Assembly: GCA_000708835.1 (NCBI GenBank)
Contig: DF237145.1
Span: 69,468-133,467, forward strand
Direction of reading: 5' to 3'
From: Klebsormidium nitens
Lineage: Eukaryota; Streptophyta; Klebsormidiophyceae; Klebsormidiales; Klebsormidiaceae
DNA length: 64,000 nt
A program made the translations under genes and the position numbers. Below are positions 12,746-24,910 of the stretch, piece after piece; within the stretch, counting starts at the first letter, position 1; every line of letters starts with the position of its first letter. The notes beneath the pieces were generated by a model. That model worked only from the letters and a program-made list of their open reading frames with translations. It did not search any database and was not told where the DNA came from.

Positions 12746-13287
12746 ATATTACCATAAAGTTTAATACCTATAAGGTACGTTCCCTATAGGGAATTTGTTC
12801 AACCGTAGAGGAATATTGTACATGTGAGGCCCCGGGCAACACTAAAAACCTAGGGTACTGTGACCGACAGACCCTAATGTTACAGCTGTTTGCGTCAAAC
12901 TTGCTATCGGGTTCCATCCTCTCTGAGCCTGGTTCCTAATCTTGAGCCGTCCGATGCCTCCTTTTCCGTCGATCGAATGGTGCAAGATCAGGAACCATGC
13001 TCGGAGCATTTGAAACCCGATGGCAGGTTTGACGCAAAGAGCTGTACTGGGAAGTGCCCGGTTGTCACCCGGCTGCTTGCGAGACCCTAATGTCAGAGGG
13101 AGGGCCTGCTTGTTACCCGGTTGCTTGCGAGACCCTAATGTCCCAGGGTAGGCCCGGCTGCTTCTCGGGTACGCACCGCGCAGCGCGGGGTACGACCGCG
13201 CAATCATTAAACGTACAGTCCTCTTACGCAATACAGTACCTTATAGGTAGGTCACATTGCCTTATAGGTATTAAACTTTATATATAT
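12746..13287. mobile_element. Non-autonomous inverted-repeat (foldback/MITE-like) transposon with 8-bp TSD
   Basis: A 542-bp element bounded by exact direct repeats CACAGTGG at 12738-12745 and 13288-13295. The termini are inverted: 22 bp at 12754-12775 (ATAAAGTTTAATACC...) match the reverse complement of 13260-13281, with ATAT outside both. A large internal inverted repeat follows. GCGTCAAACTTGCTATCGGG near 12892 pairs with the segment ending near 13040, and the words CCTGGTTCCT and AGGAACCATG face each other around 12970-13000. The arms include short direct repeats of GCTTGCGAGACCCTAATGTC (about 13076 and 13123). There is no transposase ORF. An 8-bp duplication is typical of hAT-type transposition, so a hAT-mobilised MITE is the likeliest reading. 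Confidence 0.8.
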
Positions 13288-13295
13288 CACAGTGG

Positions 13296-13751
13296 CCCAG
13301 GATTGAACTGTTGAAAAGGAACCCCTAATTTTCAAAATCACTTTATGCTCAGTGGCCTTGCTGATGAATGGCAGCATCGAAGCCGTTCATCGACCGCACT
13401 TGACCCATCCGACGATTGATAAGGGGACTAGAACCGCGCGCGCACCTTCCACTTTTAAGATTCATGAGCTGGAAACACGATTTACAACTTGAATTCAAAC
13501 GTTGGGGAAGCACGGTCTGCAAGCAGAGCAGTCAAGGCCCAGGGGCAGCCAAACACTGAAACAGAGAGAGAAGGGCGGCTGCGTGAAGCTCTGGACAGAT
13601 GACGAAGCTGCTGCAACCAGCTCCACCCCTCAAAATCCCGAATTGTAGCCTCTCTGGTTTTCCTCAACTTTGCACGATGCGGATAGTGAGTGACATCAGA
13701 GCAAAATCGGACTATAGCTTTGAGCAGCTGAGCTGATTAGGGTCGACAACG
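13296..13751. other. Intergenic, 5' flank of the LRRC45-like gene
   Basis: No coding or repeat signal is recognised. The stretch lies between the transposon and the proposed first LRRC45 exon and should contain the promoter. No clear TATA box directs that start. Confidence 0.35.
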
Positions 13752-16700
13752 ATGGGGGCAGCCGGAGAGCGGCGTGCATCCAGCTGGGGAGAGCAGGGGA
13801 GCTTGGTGGAACAGCTCAAAGAGATGACGGCTGAGAGCCACAAACGAACGTCTATAAATATGAAAGACACCCTGATCGGCACTAAGGGTGAGGACTTTGC
13901 AGTGCCGTAGAATAGGAACTGTCCAAAATGAAGCTGACTCGTAAAGTGACCTTCAAAGTTTTGATCAATGCAGCATGCACCAGAAGTCCCCTAAACCGCA
14001 GTGGGACCGTAGTTCTGATGGAAAAACAGGTGCTAATGTAACATATTTCAGTACACTAGTCCTGCATTGCTCTGTTGGTGTCCAGAACGTTGTTGGTGCC
14101 CTGCTTTAGAGCCTGGCCCCTCAGCTCACGGAGCAATCTTCAGTATGGTCTTCTAACATGCCACATGCTAGGATCTTGAGAGTAGGAGCTAAAAAAAGCT
14201 GCTCAATCCAAAAATCACATGCAGGGCATAAGATTAACAGCTTATACAGGGTCATCTAAGCACTTACATGCAATGCTGCCAGAGATCCTAGGCGTACACA
14301 AGTATTTGCCTATTCCTGCAACCACCACACTGGATCTTAGAGTGCCTGTTGCCCCCAGCGCAGGCTTGCACTCTCAAGAGTCTACTCTGATCGGTCCTCT
14401 TCTTGGTCAAGACGATGAATCTTGCCGGAGCATCAACTTGCAGGCTGCACAGCTCTGAAGGCCGCCCTAAAGCACAACGACGGTCTGACAGAGCTCGACT
14501 TGACAGGGTGCAATATCCTCAATGCTGAGGAAGTTGCTGAAGTGGTCCGTACAGTGCGCAACTTGAAACGGTGAGAACGAGGCAATTTGAGTTATCCGAT
14601 TCACATCAGGACCAGTCCGGCAATGGCAGCGTCTGTTTGTACAGCAGCTCTAGAAAGCTCAAACAGCTCTAGCGACTCTCGTTTGGCATTTCCAGAGCTA
14701 GGCCATGTAATGGCTGAACGAAAGCGTTCATCCACTAGGGGAATGATTTGACAGGTGAGAAGGATGCCAGATGGTGATGATGCAGTGTGTGAATGGTCAA
14801 TGCCACAGCTATGTCTAATGTCCAATCATAATGTTGGTGGCATCATACTTCAGACGATACCAGTCCTGGTCGAACCATTTAGCTTCGCAATCCTGCCAAT
14901 GATCGGAATATCCTGCAACTTGCTCGCTGAGAACATCCCTAGAAAGAGGCCTGACAGCCAAGTATCCTGAGCTCACTCTCATGCATAGAAACGGGACACC
15001 TATTTCACCTTTGAAGAAACATTTCATTCTTAAAAATTGCATGATTGCAGACTGAAACTAGAGTGGAACAGCCTGGGCCTGGCTCCTCATGGCCTAGCAG
15101 CGTTTGCTGGCGCTCTGGCCGCGGCCCCAAACCTAACAGAGGTGGACTTTAGAAGCAACCGGCTGGGGAGCAGCGGCATGGCGACACTGGCCCACGCACT
15201 CAGGGACAGCCGGTCACTCACGATTCTTGGTAAGCGGGTCTTGGGGTCTCTGAAGGCAGTCTCCCACTCTTTTGGCGCGTCGCTTGGGGACTTGCTCATC
15301 ACGAAGTTCAACTATGATCAACGAAGTTGTGAAACTCAGACGTGAGACATGCGAAGGTTGAAAGGCGGGTTGGTCCAGTAGGCTCGAACCAAAGGCTTCT
15401 CGCTACTTTCATTATACATGCGCTTTACCGCCGCTGCAGAAGGACACGTATCAACATTCCATTGCAATAGGCATATACGTTCCTCGCTTTCGTCAGTGTC
15501 AAACGCCAAACTGGTAACCAATTTTCTCGTTCCTTGAGAAGCAAGCAGACGTCCGACTTTCCTGTTGATTGCATCCTTGTCCTACACACATAGGAACGAT
15601 TGAATCGCAAAGTGAGACCAAAATTCAGTCGTGACATCACGGACAAAATATCCCTACGATAAGTAACCTGATACAGATCATCTCCGGCCACAGATCTCCG
15701 GTGGAACGAGCTCGGCGCCTCAGGCGGCGCTGCTGTCGTCACCCTGCTTCAGAGTAACCGCGTTCTCACTGACGTCAGGCTGACGGGGAACGGAGTCCCC
15801 CCGGAAACACTGCGCCAGGTCGAGAAGCTGCTGGACCGCAACAAAAGCGAGTTGCTGCGACGGGGGACACAGTCAAGCTTAGCTGAGCCCTCCAAAAAGG
15901 TAGGGTTATGGGCTCGTCGTCGAGGTGTAGAGCAAGGATCTTTGGATCCAGATAGCGGCAGATTTCACGAACATCTGAGAAGGATCCCGCTTTGATCCAT
16001 TGGCACTTCTCAATAAGGAGAAGGAGCAAGCCAGGGACTGGGTTTCCCGATGCCACTCAAAAAGGAGGACTACTCTTGTTTCCGTTCCTATCTACGCTCT
16101 CTGCTGCAGTCGCTTGCATACACGCCAAAAACAGCTCTGCGGATTTCAACTCAGCTTCCTATAGACGTTATCGAGATGGAGCACGAGCTCACCTTTGGGC
16201 ATCATGTTTGCAGGTTATTGACATGAAGGCCTTGGATGCGATGCACGCGGAGCGGATAGCGATCCTGAACCGAGAGCTATTGCAGCTCAAAGAAAAGATA
16301 GTAAGTCTTGACCTTCGCTTTCAAACCCTCTGCAAAGGAGCGGCCCTGGAGTGCGTTGCTCTATGTTCAAGGCCTCGCTCTGAAGATGGCAGTAGCCTCG
16401 CCTTTTGTTGCGCAAATCTTTCAGATAGTCGTTTCGACAACCCACTCTCTTCATTCTCATATCGAAAAGGGGTTTTGCGCATTCTTCCGCTTCCTGCTAT
16501 CCGCTGAAGTCAGTTCGAGTATGCTCTGTCTGGGCCCAAAGAGTAGCCAAACCTGCCTGTACAACCTCAACTATCCCCGTTCGCTTTTATCGAATGACAA
16601 ATGACACGTGTGCATTTCTGTCTACAGGCAACCTTGGCGGAGGAGAAAGACGATTTGGCCCGACGGAAAGCGACGTCCGACCAAACGGTGACTGACCTAG

Positions 16701-19700
16701 AAACTAGACTGGCGGGAGAAACCAGGTTGCGGCTTGCCGCTGAGGAGGCCCAAACCAGTTTGCGACTGGAAACCGAGAATCTTAAAAAGGTGGGCCTGCT
16801 TGTCACTCTCAAGAGGACGTTTCCTCTTTCTGGCCTTCTAATCTACGTCTTGACGGCCAGAAGAAGATGCAACGGACAAGAGTTGTAACCAGGTGCGTAC
16901 ACTGTGTCCAAGCGTCTTCTGTGATTCAGGCCCAGTGACTTGACTTTACATTCCTGTCGATCACCCGATATAAAAGCAGCCGATTGCGGGGACGGATTTC
17001 CACTGCAGAGTCGCTAGAATTCAAGGATTTAATCAAGCAGCAGCGTTGTAAGACAGCGTAAGCATTGCGTTTGCATCGGTGAGATGATGTTAGTTCTTGA
17101 GACTTGGTTACAAAGCAGATTGCGTTATATACACGCATCATTGTGCAGAATAAGAAAGCCACCATAAAGCTGAAAAGGGAACATTGACTAGAAGGGCTCC
17201 GTGCCGTCGCAGGACCATCGAGTTGCGCAAGAGGAAGCTCACAAGAGAGCGGAGCAGCGGCTCGCGAAAGAAACGGTAAGCAAGCTTGACGGACTTCGAA
17301 AGCTCCTTTTGTCACCTATTCAATGCGTCCATCAAATGCCATGTATCTGTCCTTTGGCCAGCATAAATCTAGGAGATTCATGCACACGGTTCGCCATCAT
17401 GCTACAGACACCAGCAACTGAACGCCGCTCCTCGTATCCAATCTCGAATAAGAAATCTAAGATAAGGAACAGGGTCAGTGGGTGCGGTTCCTCAGACTGA
17501 CTGTATTGGACTCAATCGCAACTTTCCCGCTTGACAAGGTAAGAGGACGCAGACTGTTACCAAGCTTCGACTTGAGAGATTAAATCAAAGACACGAGAGA
17601 TTGCTGATTGACTTTCTTATGCGCAGGGTTTCTTACACGCCGCCGAAGAACGTGCCAAGGACGCTGAGGACCGACTTGCGTCCACTATTAACGAGATCGA
17701 ATCGCTCCGGGGCTTGCTCGCCCGACAAAAAGACGACAATAAAGTTGCAGCCGCCCGGTTCCGGTCCGAAGAGGAGATTGCGCAGCACCAGATCCGGCGG
17801 CTAGAAGAAGCGCTGCAGGACGAGCGGAAGAACGGAAAGGATGACGTGGCGCGGCTGAAGGCGAAACACGTGGCGGAGATCGAGGCGGCGGAGAAGGAAG
17901 CGGGGGCGCTGCGGAAGGCAAAAGACGACGCTCTGAGAGTGAGTCTCTCAATGATCTATTACGGGTCTTCAAGGATGACCGTAATTGACAAGTCGCCCAC
18001 TCAGATCTTCAGACCGTGCACAACGTTAGGCGTCGGATCCTCTTCTTCAAGGAGGAGACGTTTTCTTCCAGAAACATCGAGCTGACTCCTATGACTGAAG
18101 ATCCCTGCAAGCAGAAAAGACGGGACCCTCGGTACTTGCGGTGAGCATTATTGTCGCTTGATCAGTAGCTAAGCAATTTGCGAAGGATGGAATGCATTAG
18201 TGAGTGTATGGATGCTTTCCCCCCTTCTTCCGCAGAATTTTCTCAAGGGACGAAGCTCCCCAAGTTAGCCGAATCGACAGAGCACCCGTCTTGGAAAAGC
18301 TTCCACTATCTTATGAGCACAAGTTCCCCGCTACTTCTAAGCGCTCTCTGCTCCCGAACTTATATCAAAAAGTTGAACTCGCCGTTTTGAATCAGTACGC
18401 GCTTCTTTCAAAGCAGGAGTCTGAACGGTGTCAATCCGCGCTCCGAGCGTCGTCAGTAGAAGCAGCGGAACGCGTTGAGAGGGCGGAAAGGAAGGTGCGA
18501 GAAGAGAAGGTGCGCTGTGTCACATTCCTCTTTCCAGTCTACGCTTATGTAGAGCTGCGTTTGCAAAACTCACGGGTGTGGCTGCTCAGGCAAAAGAAAA
18601 GTGACTCGCAGAGTAGATATCTGACCACTGATATGACAGACTCTTTAGACCAAACTTCGTTTGGTGTGAAATTCAGGCTGTACCTGGCGTTTTCTGACGT
18701 GAAATTTTTCTGTTTGTATCTCAATGCAATCGAGAGGGCGTACCATCAAAGTCACTTCTCCGAATATGCAGCAACAGCCAAACCTTTGCTATCTATGTCA
18801 AAGGATGTTTTAACAAATATCATCACTGGAAGCGGCACTTTTACTTTTTCTGCAGACTCCTTCGTCCCTTGAAACTTGTATTAGATTCCTCTCGACGGAC
18901 GGTCTCAGTCAGCTCAACCTCCTTCGCAAAACCTGTCATAAACTCCCGGTTTGGCTCAACCCAGGTCTGCTCAACCCCCTTCTCAAACCCTGTTTAAACC
19001 CCCATTTCGGATCCCCCCAGGACGCGGCCGTGAACGCGCTCCAGCGGCAGCTCGCGGCGCTCGACGCGCAAAAGGCGGCCGCGGCGGAGCAGAACGAGAT
19101 CCTACAAAAGGAACTGAAGAAAGCCAGCAAGGCGCTTCTGTCCAAGACCGAGGAGTGCGAGCGCGCGCTCGCGCGCGAAGAGGCGGAGCGGCAGGGCGGG
19201 GAGGCGCGGCGCGCGGAGGCCGACGCGCGTGCTGAGGCGGCGCTGGCAGAGGCGGTGAGAAGAAAATTTTGGTTCTTTCTCGCGTCGCCGAGCTTTGGAC
19301 GTCTCCCGGAAGAGAACTTCGTGTGACGTGGACATATGGTGGTTGCTGCGCGCTCGTCGCTCACTAATATGGGGCCGATTCTGGCGCACTTTTCAAGAGT
19401 CATTCCAAGGAGAGTTTTATTGCGTCCAGTTTTGAAGTTCACAGCTTCACTCAGCCGGCTACAAGAACCTTTCAATCTTAACAGGTTTGATCCAGTAAGG
19501 GCATATGTTCCCTTTCTCCAAGGTTGAAGAAACCGAAGAAACCCATACCCTAGGTGCTGCGTGCTTTGCGAGGCCATCTGTTCTCTGTTCTCGCGCTTCT
19601 CTATGGCGAGCCCTCACAACCAACAACATTACAGCGGAAACACCTTTGTGACGTACATTCGTGTCCTAAGGATGCAGTATCCGTCGCTGATCGAAAGAAA

Positions 19701-21121
19701 CAGGGACATCCACACCTCAAACTTGTCAGAAATCAGAGGTCCTGGCCATCTCAACTGCGGTGGTTTGTTAGCAAGAACGAGTTTGCGGGACTGCGGAAAA
19801 CCGACTGACCAACTTCTCAAGTCTTTTCTCTCGTTATCAACAGGCGCAAAACAAGCACAAATGGACCACCGCTGAGGAGCAAATGCGAGTGCTTCGAAGT
19901 GAGCTGGCAGAGTTGAAAGCGCAGAAGACGACCGCCGAGCAACAGATCAAGCAGGTGAATTCCTCTAGGAAGCTGCCTGTTCGCTAACCAACTGCTCGCG
20001 AAAAGGTCATGAAAAACCTCTGCCTATTTCCTTTGTTGGAGCGAGCAGTCTGGCTGGGTAGCTCTATTCAAAGGGTCTGCGCCCGGATCAGAATCTTAGT
20101 AATCTATTCGCTGGTACTCAGATTTGCGATGACTCGCTGGGGCTGCGTCCGGTCTCGATCAGCATCGCTGTTGAAAGGGGTGCCGGGTGTCCCGATTGAT
20201 TGCATTGGCATCAGGAGCCGGTCAGATTGGTGTAAAAAAGTCAGTGCGGTCCTTGCTTGATCATAATGAACAATGGCCGCAGACTGCGAACTAATGAACT
20301 TACCGCTTGATTCGGCCCGCTGTCAATCTTGCAGATTTCTTTCAGACTTGGACATGACGCCCTTAACCCAGGACTTTTGCCCATTTGCGATTTGAATGTG
20401 GCAGAAAGGCCTTTGTCAATGAGAATCCCGACAGAAACTTTGCTACGTTGCAGCAAGCAAGCGACCGGAGGCGGCACGAAGAAGAACTTGCCGACTCGAA
20501 GGCCGCATTCGAAGCCGCCCAACGAAGCATCAAAGAGGTGAGCACTAGTTTAATGCTGTCTCCCGTCCTTTCCGCACAGTCTTCCTCGAATCCGTAACCC
20601 GAGACATGAGGTTTACAGCAAGAGAATTTGAGGACCCAACTCCCAGGGAACAGGTGACTGTGGGAGAGTCGCCGCGACTAAAAGAAGTGAGTTATCCTCG
20701 TAGCAGAAGTACGCAATCCAAACTTGGATGGAAGGTCTTCTACGAAGTGCCATTGAAAGCGCACAAATTGTGTTTGTGCGAGTCGATCCCTCTTGAGCAG
20801 AATATGAATTTCTCACATTCAGCAACATTCTGTTCTTCCTAAAAGCACCGAAAACAGTCGAATGCTGCTGCGTTCAGCCTCCGTTGCAGCCCCAAAACGT
20901 CATTCGGACGAAGTTATACACCGGTTTTAACAGAGGATATCCGCCTTTCTCGTTCCGTGCAGCTTCAAGCGGAGATCGACCGGCGGAACGCAGAGGCGGA
21001 GCGCCGCCTCGCGGGCGCGGAGGCGGCTCTGTCTGATTGGTCGCGACAGCAATTTGCGGCGCTTAGAGCGGCCAATACCGGGTCTGGGTCTCAACCCACC
21101 AGAATGGCTATGCGTTCTTAG
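13752..21121 (+). CDS. LRRC45: LRRC45-like protein: RI-type leucine-rich repeats and long coiled coil
   Basis: Thirteen plus-strand exons join in phase: 13752-13887, 14444-14570, 15051-15229, 15694-15899, 16214-16300, 16628-16789, 17213-17275, 17627-17938, 18417-18509, 19021-19254, 19844-19954, 20454-20537, 20963-21121 (TAG 21119). They give about 650 residues, close to animal LRRC45. Residues ~45-165 are ribonuclease-inhibitor-type LRRs (LTELDLTGCNI, LKLEWNSLGLAPHGLAAF, LTEVDFRSNRLGSSGMATLA, DLRWNELGASGGAAVV). The DLRWN...LLQSNR...LTGNGVPPETL block is characteristic of LRRC45. The rest is Glu/Lys/Arg/Ala-rich heptad coiled coil. Animal LRRC45 is a centrosome-linker and basal-body protein, and a basal-body role here is inferred. 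The first exon is the weakest: it was chosen because it has an ATG, a GTGAGG donor and the needed phase 1, and it makes the N-terminus slightly shorter than in animals. Confidence 0.82.
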
Positions 21122-21330
21122 TCTCCCCTTTCCATCAATCGTGTCTTCTTACTTAAAATATCATTTGGGTACAGCGGTCTAGCGCACTCTCCCTTCAGGA
21201 TGGGTTCGAATCTCTAGTGCGGCTGCTGTCCCGGTTTGCATGACCGACGTCCGGAGGACGGGACGACAGGAGCTCAGCAGACGGTCAATGAGTCAATGAC
21301 ACGCTGCAGACTCAAGCTTTGTGCGCTGGG
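21122..21330. other. Short convergent intergenic spacer with a tRNA-like relic
   Basis: Only 209 bp separate the stop codons of the convergent LRRC45-like and cyclase-phosphodiesterase genes, so their 3' UTRs probably overlap. At about 21167-21232 the sequence carries TCTAGCGCAC (A-box-like) and GGTTCGAATCT (near-perfect B box). The outer segments GGGTACAGC and GCTGTCCC can pair imperfectly. The internal arms do not fold as an intact tRNA, so a decayed tRNA or tRNA-derived element is the best reading. Confidence 0.3.
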
Positions 21331-24300
21331 TCATTCGATCTCCGGGTACAGCAGCAGATGCATCAGGTTGTACACAATGTTATAAATGATTGACGCCTAA
21401 TTGTCATTGTGACTCACGTACCACGACATTTTCAAGTTTCGCATGGCTATGTGATGCGTCATCTTTCACAATGTCCGGGATCACACCATACCATGTATGG
21501 CGTAGAGTGGTGACTGAGTTGATGGTGAGGGGACCCATTTGCTGACGGTAGCCTTTGCAATGTAGTGATCGAGTTCACTAGATCGATTGTCCTGGCACCT
21601 GACTGATCATAACATACGATGCGCGTGGGCGTGCAATCATGTACACCGTCGTACCGCTAACACGCGGGCCAGCTTCAGCGTTTCTTTGCTTGATAGAGTA
21701 TTCACGTCTGCTTCTTGCAGTCTAATTGAAGCAAAGAGAGATCACAAGTTGTACAGAGCGCTTACATATCAGCACCTCTGGATCCGACGTTCGTGTTCGT
21801 TTCTCAAAACTATTTCGTTCTGTCATTTTGTCCCAATTCAACACTATTGTGTTCAACATTACACTACAATGATCAGCCGCGCGAGCATCAATCATCTTGT
21901 TCTGCTTGCCTGCTCTTTGTACAGTCGATCCTCAGAACACTTTGCGTCGACTTGCTTGAAGTTTCCAAAACTTGCGGGTCTCATCAAGGTTGTCCAAGAG
22001 CGAATCTATCCCTGTGCATGGTGCCAACGCCGCTAGGAGCTTGAATAAGGGGATGGTCACTTTCTCGCACCAATAGAGCTGCATTCAATTAAGGTGGAGA
22101 TAGAGTAAGTGAAGGTCATCGATAACACTGGTTTGTATGTATGAGCAGCTTGGAGGGGAGTGATTTGACTGGTGAATTGCGGATCAGAAAGGGTTATAGT
22201 CTTCGGTTAACAAGATTTGCCTTTGGCAGGCACCGTATAACAGTTGCTTATGAATGTTTAGGCACCAGTACAAATGAACTCGCTTTTCTATTTTTGGGTT
22301 TGAGAGTATAAAAAGAGACAACCAAGCCGGAGAACTCCGCATCGAGATCGACATGAAAATCCTAGAAATTCGACACATCCAAGTCCATCCATATGAGTCG
22401 TAGTGCGTTACCTGCGATTGGTACAAATCCGCTTCGACAAGCTTCGCGCTGGGGGACTCTTTCATCCCCAAGGCCCGCTCAATGTCGATCTGCAGGGACA
22501 CAGATCTCGAACGGTAAATTCAGAGAAAATCTTGAGTCTCAAAGATTTTGAAAGGGTTTCGGACAAACATTCTGCTCGCAGCGGCAGTTTGAGATATTTG
22601 GAACCGCAATCGAATGAGGTCTCAACAAGCTGCGCCGTAGTCTCTCGATCGACTCGTTAAATCTCTTCAAGATCGGGCTTACCTGGTTCCGAAACTCGGC
22701 GTACAGGCGTGCAACCCAGAACTGCGCCGCCTGCGGTCCCCGGGCTTCGTTGCCGATGTCAGCGCCTGCACGGTGGGCAGAAAGTGACGTCAAACAAGAA
22801 AGAAGAAAAGATCCGTTCTGGTCTCACAATGGAATTCTGATTAGATGCTACCCCGTTCTATCCCTTGTTTTGATCTGTCAATTTTAATCCAGCGAGGAGG
22901 CTGCCAATCAACTTCTCTCAGACGTGCGTTAGGAGGCGAAGCAAAGATGGAGATAAGTCCGCCTCGAAGGATGCGCAGAGGTCTTCAGCGTCAACCACTT
23001 GGAAACGCTTTGATGATGCAGTAAAGCCTATTCCCCTCAGCGCCTGTACAAAGTTTGCAGCACGCTTTCAACGGAATCTGTGGGCAGGAGCCAGAAAATA
23101 TGCGTTGACAGTCTTAGGAAAAACGGAAAAGAAGATCACGCATGTGAAAGCTTACAATATCACGAGCAGGCTCGCTGAAGTTGCGGATTTTAACGATATC
23201 CTTTATCCATCACGCTCAAGCCCTAGGTTCTAAATCCCCTCAACCTCTGAACTTTCATACCTCTGGAATCTCAAACTCAGAAAGGAACCGGCAGAGGAAC
23301 CGTGAGTAAGCAAATGGATCCTACATTTCATGAGCAGGCTCGCCAAGAAGTTGCGGTTCGACCGGTCCCGCCAGTCGACGCCCATCTCCGCCCACCGGCG
23401 CCACTTTTGCAGAAGCGTCCCGTGCCGCGCCATGTCGGTCGCGCCGATGCCTGCCACGTCAGCGGGAATTCAGCATGACGTTATCAAAGATCACGCGCAA
23501 CGCGTGAACTTTACCTGGGGCCGGCTTTAAAGTCGCGTGGAGGTCGCGATCGAAATGTTACCATAAGCTGATGTTTGCGCAGGAGCAAGCGTGCGACCTC
23601 ATCTCGTGCAGCCCTGATTTGAGGGACTTTGGAGGATTATTCCGGAGAGCCATTTTTCACGGCGAAACTGCTTTGATATGAGCCGTGAGTTCTGCTTTCG
23701 AGATTGCGCAGAAAGAAGTAGTGCGCTATAGTAAGTGCGATACAAGTCCTGGCAAGCAACCGTCCCAGGTTTTCGACCAGATTAAGTACATTTACTTACC
23801 GCTTAGAATCAACACGTCCCTCCCAATCGAACGAGCCAATTGCTTTGGCTCTTCACTTTGAGTGCCTTGCGCCTTAGGGGAAGCACCTAGACTGGCGCAA
23901 TCGTCCAACTACGTCATCAAGCAAGGCGTCAAGAGGGAGCGCCGACTCACACTCCGCCACGGTGTCAAGCAGCCTCGCCCGGTCCGATTCGGACAGCTCG
24001 CTCAAGATGTCCGTTTCGGATGCGCTCAGCAGGGTTTCGAGGTTTTGAAAGTGGAGGCGCTCGTTGGTGCTCGTCGGGAAGCGCTTCGCGGCCGGCGCCT
24101 GAATCTCCTTCAGGAAGTCGTTGGTCAGGCCCACGTGGCCCAGGTCGTGACACAAGCCTGACGTCATGGAAGAAGTTAGAGCCGTGGCTTGGAACCGGGG
24201 GGGAGATTTGGCATAAGAAGGAAGGAAGAACATTAGCTTGAGACCTGGTACCACTTGTAAAAAGAAAAGTCGTGGTTCACTTGGGCCAAGTCCTGACACA

Positions 24301-24910
24301 GACCTGATCACCCGGATTGGCGGATTCTGAAGGTAACATAAACATAAGGCTTCCGAAATTCAAAGGCATTTATCCACCCACTTGCGATGGGCACTGCGTC
24401 GACCTTGAGCGGCACTTGTGCGCGCATCTGGATGTCGGCTCCAAAGCACGTCCCTACACTCCGAAAGCACGGACCGACTCACCCGCGAGCAACAGCAGAC
24501 CATCCCGAAGTTCTCAGCACTCTAGTTGTCGCCTTAAAACCCTGTGTCAGAAAGCATCCGGAAGCCCAAGCCTTACAAAGTTTTAGCGCGCTTACCCGCG
24601 ATCAGCACGGCCGCGACCTCGAGCGGCTCCAGTTTCGCGCGCACCTCCGGCCAGCCTAGAAACACGCACAGCATCTGGACCACGTTGTACACGTGGCACA
24701 TGTTGTGGTACGGCACGCGGTCGTCGTGCTGCGCGTCCACGTGGCGCGCGAAGCGCTCGAGCAGGCACGTGTCGATCTTCAGCGCGTCCAGCGCGCCCGC
24801 GGCGACCATCAGGCTGACGATGCCAGGGACGAGGTCGCCCCGGGTTAGTGACAGGGCGTCGACGAGGGGGAAACCGAGGGCGGGAGAATCGCCCGAGGCG
24901 CTGGAAATTG
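21331..24910 (-). other. Region encoding the 3',5'-cyclic-nucleotide phosphodiesterase domain
   Basis: Exons 24596-24910, 23951-24157, 23325-23450, 22683-22765, 22412-22489 and 21331-21396. The class I PDE signature is complete. VPYHNMCHVYNVVQ supplies the catalytic and first metal His, LCHDLGHVGLTNDFL the HD pair, and GADIGNEAR the third metal Asp. ATDMARH is the usual structural motif. SQASIIYNIV carries the invariant purine-binding Gln just before the stop. Fusion to the cyclase predicts local control of cAMP level. Selectivity for cAMP or cGMP cannot be told from these motifs. Confidence 0.85.

Noticed and set aside
18204-18872. A 222-codon plus-strand frame in LRRC45
   Set aside because: It is exon 18417-18509 read through both flanking introns. 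Only the middle 31 residues have coiled-coil character and consensus splice sites.
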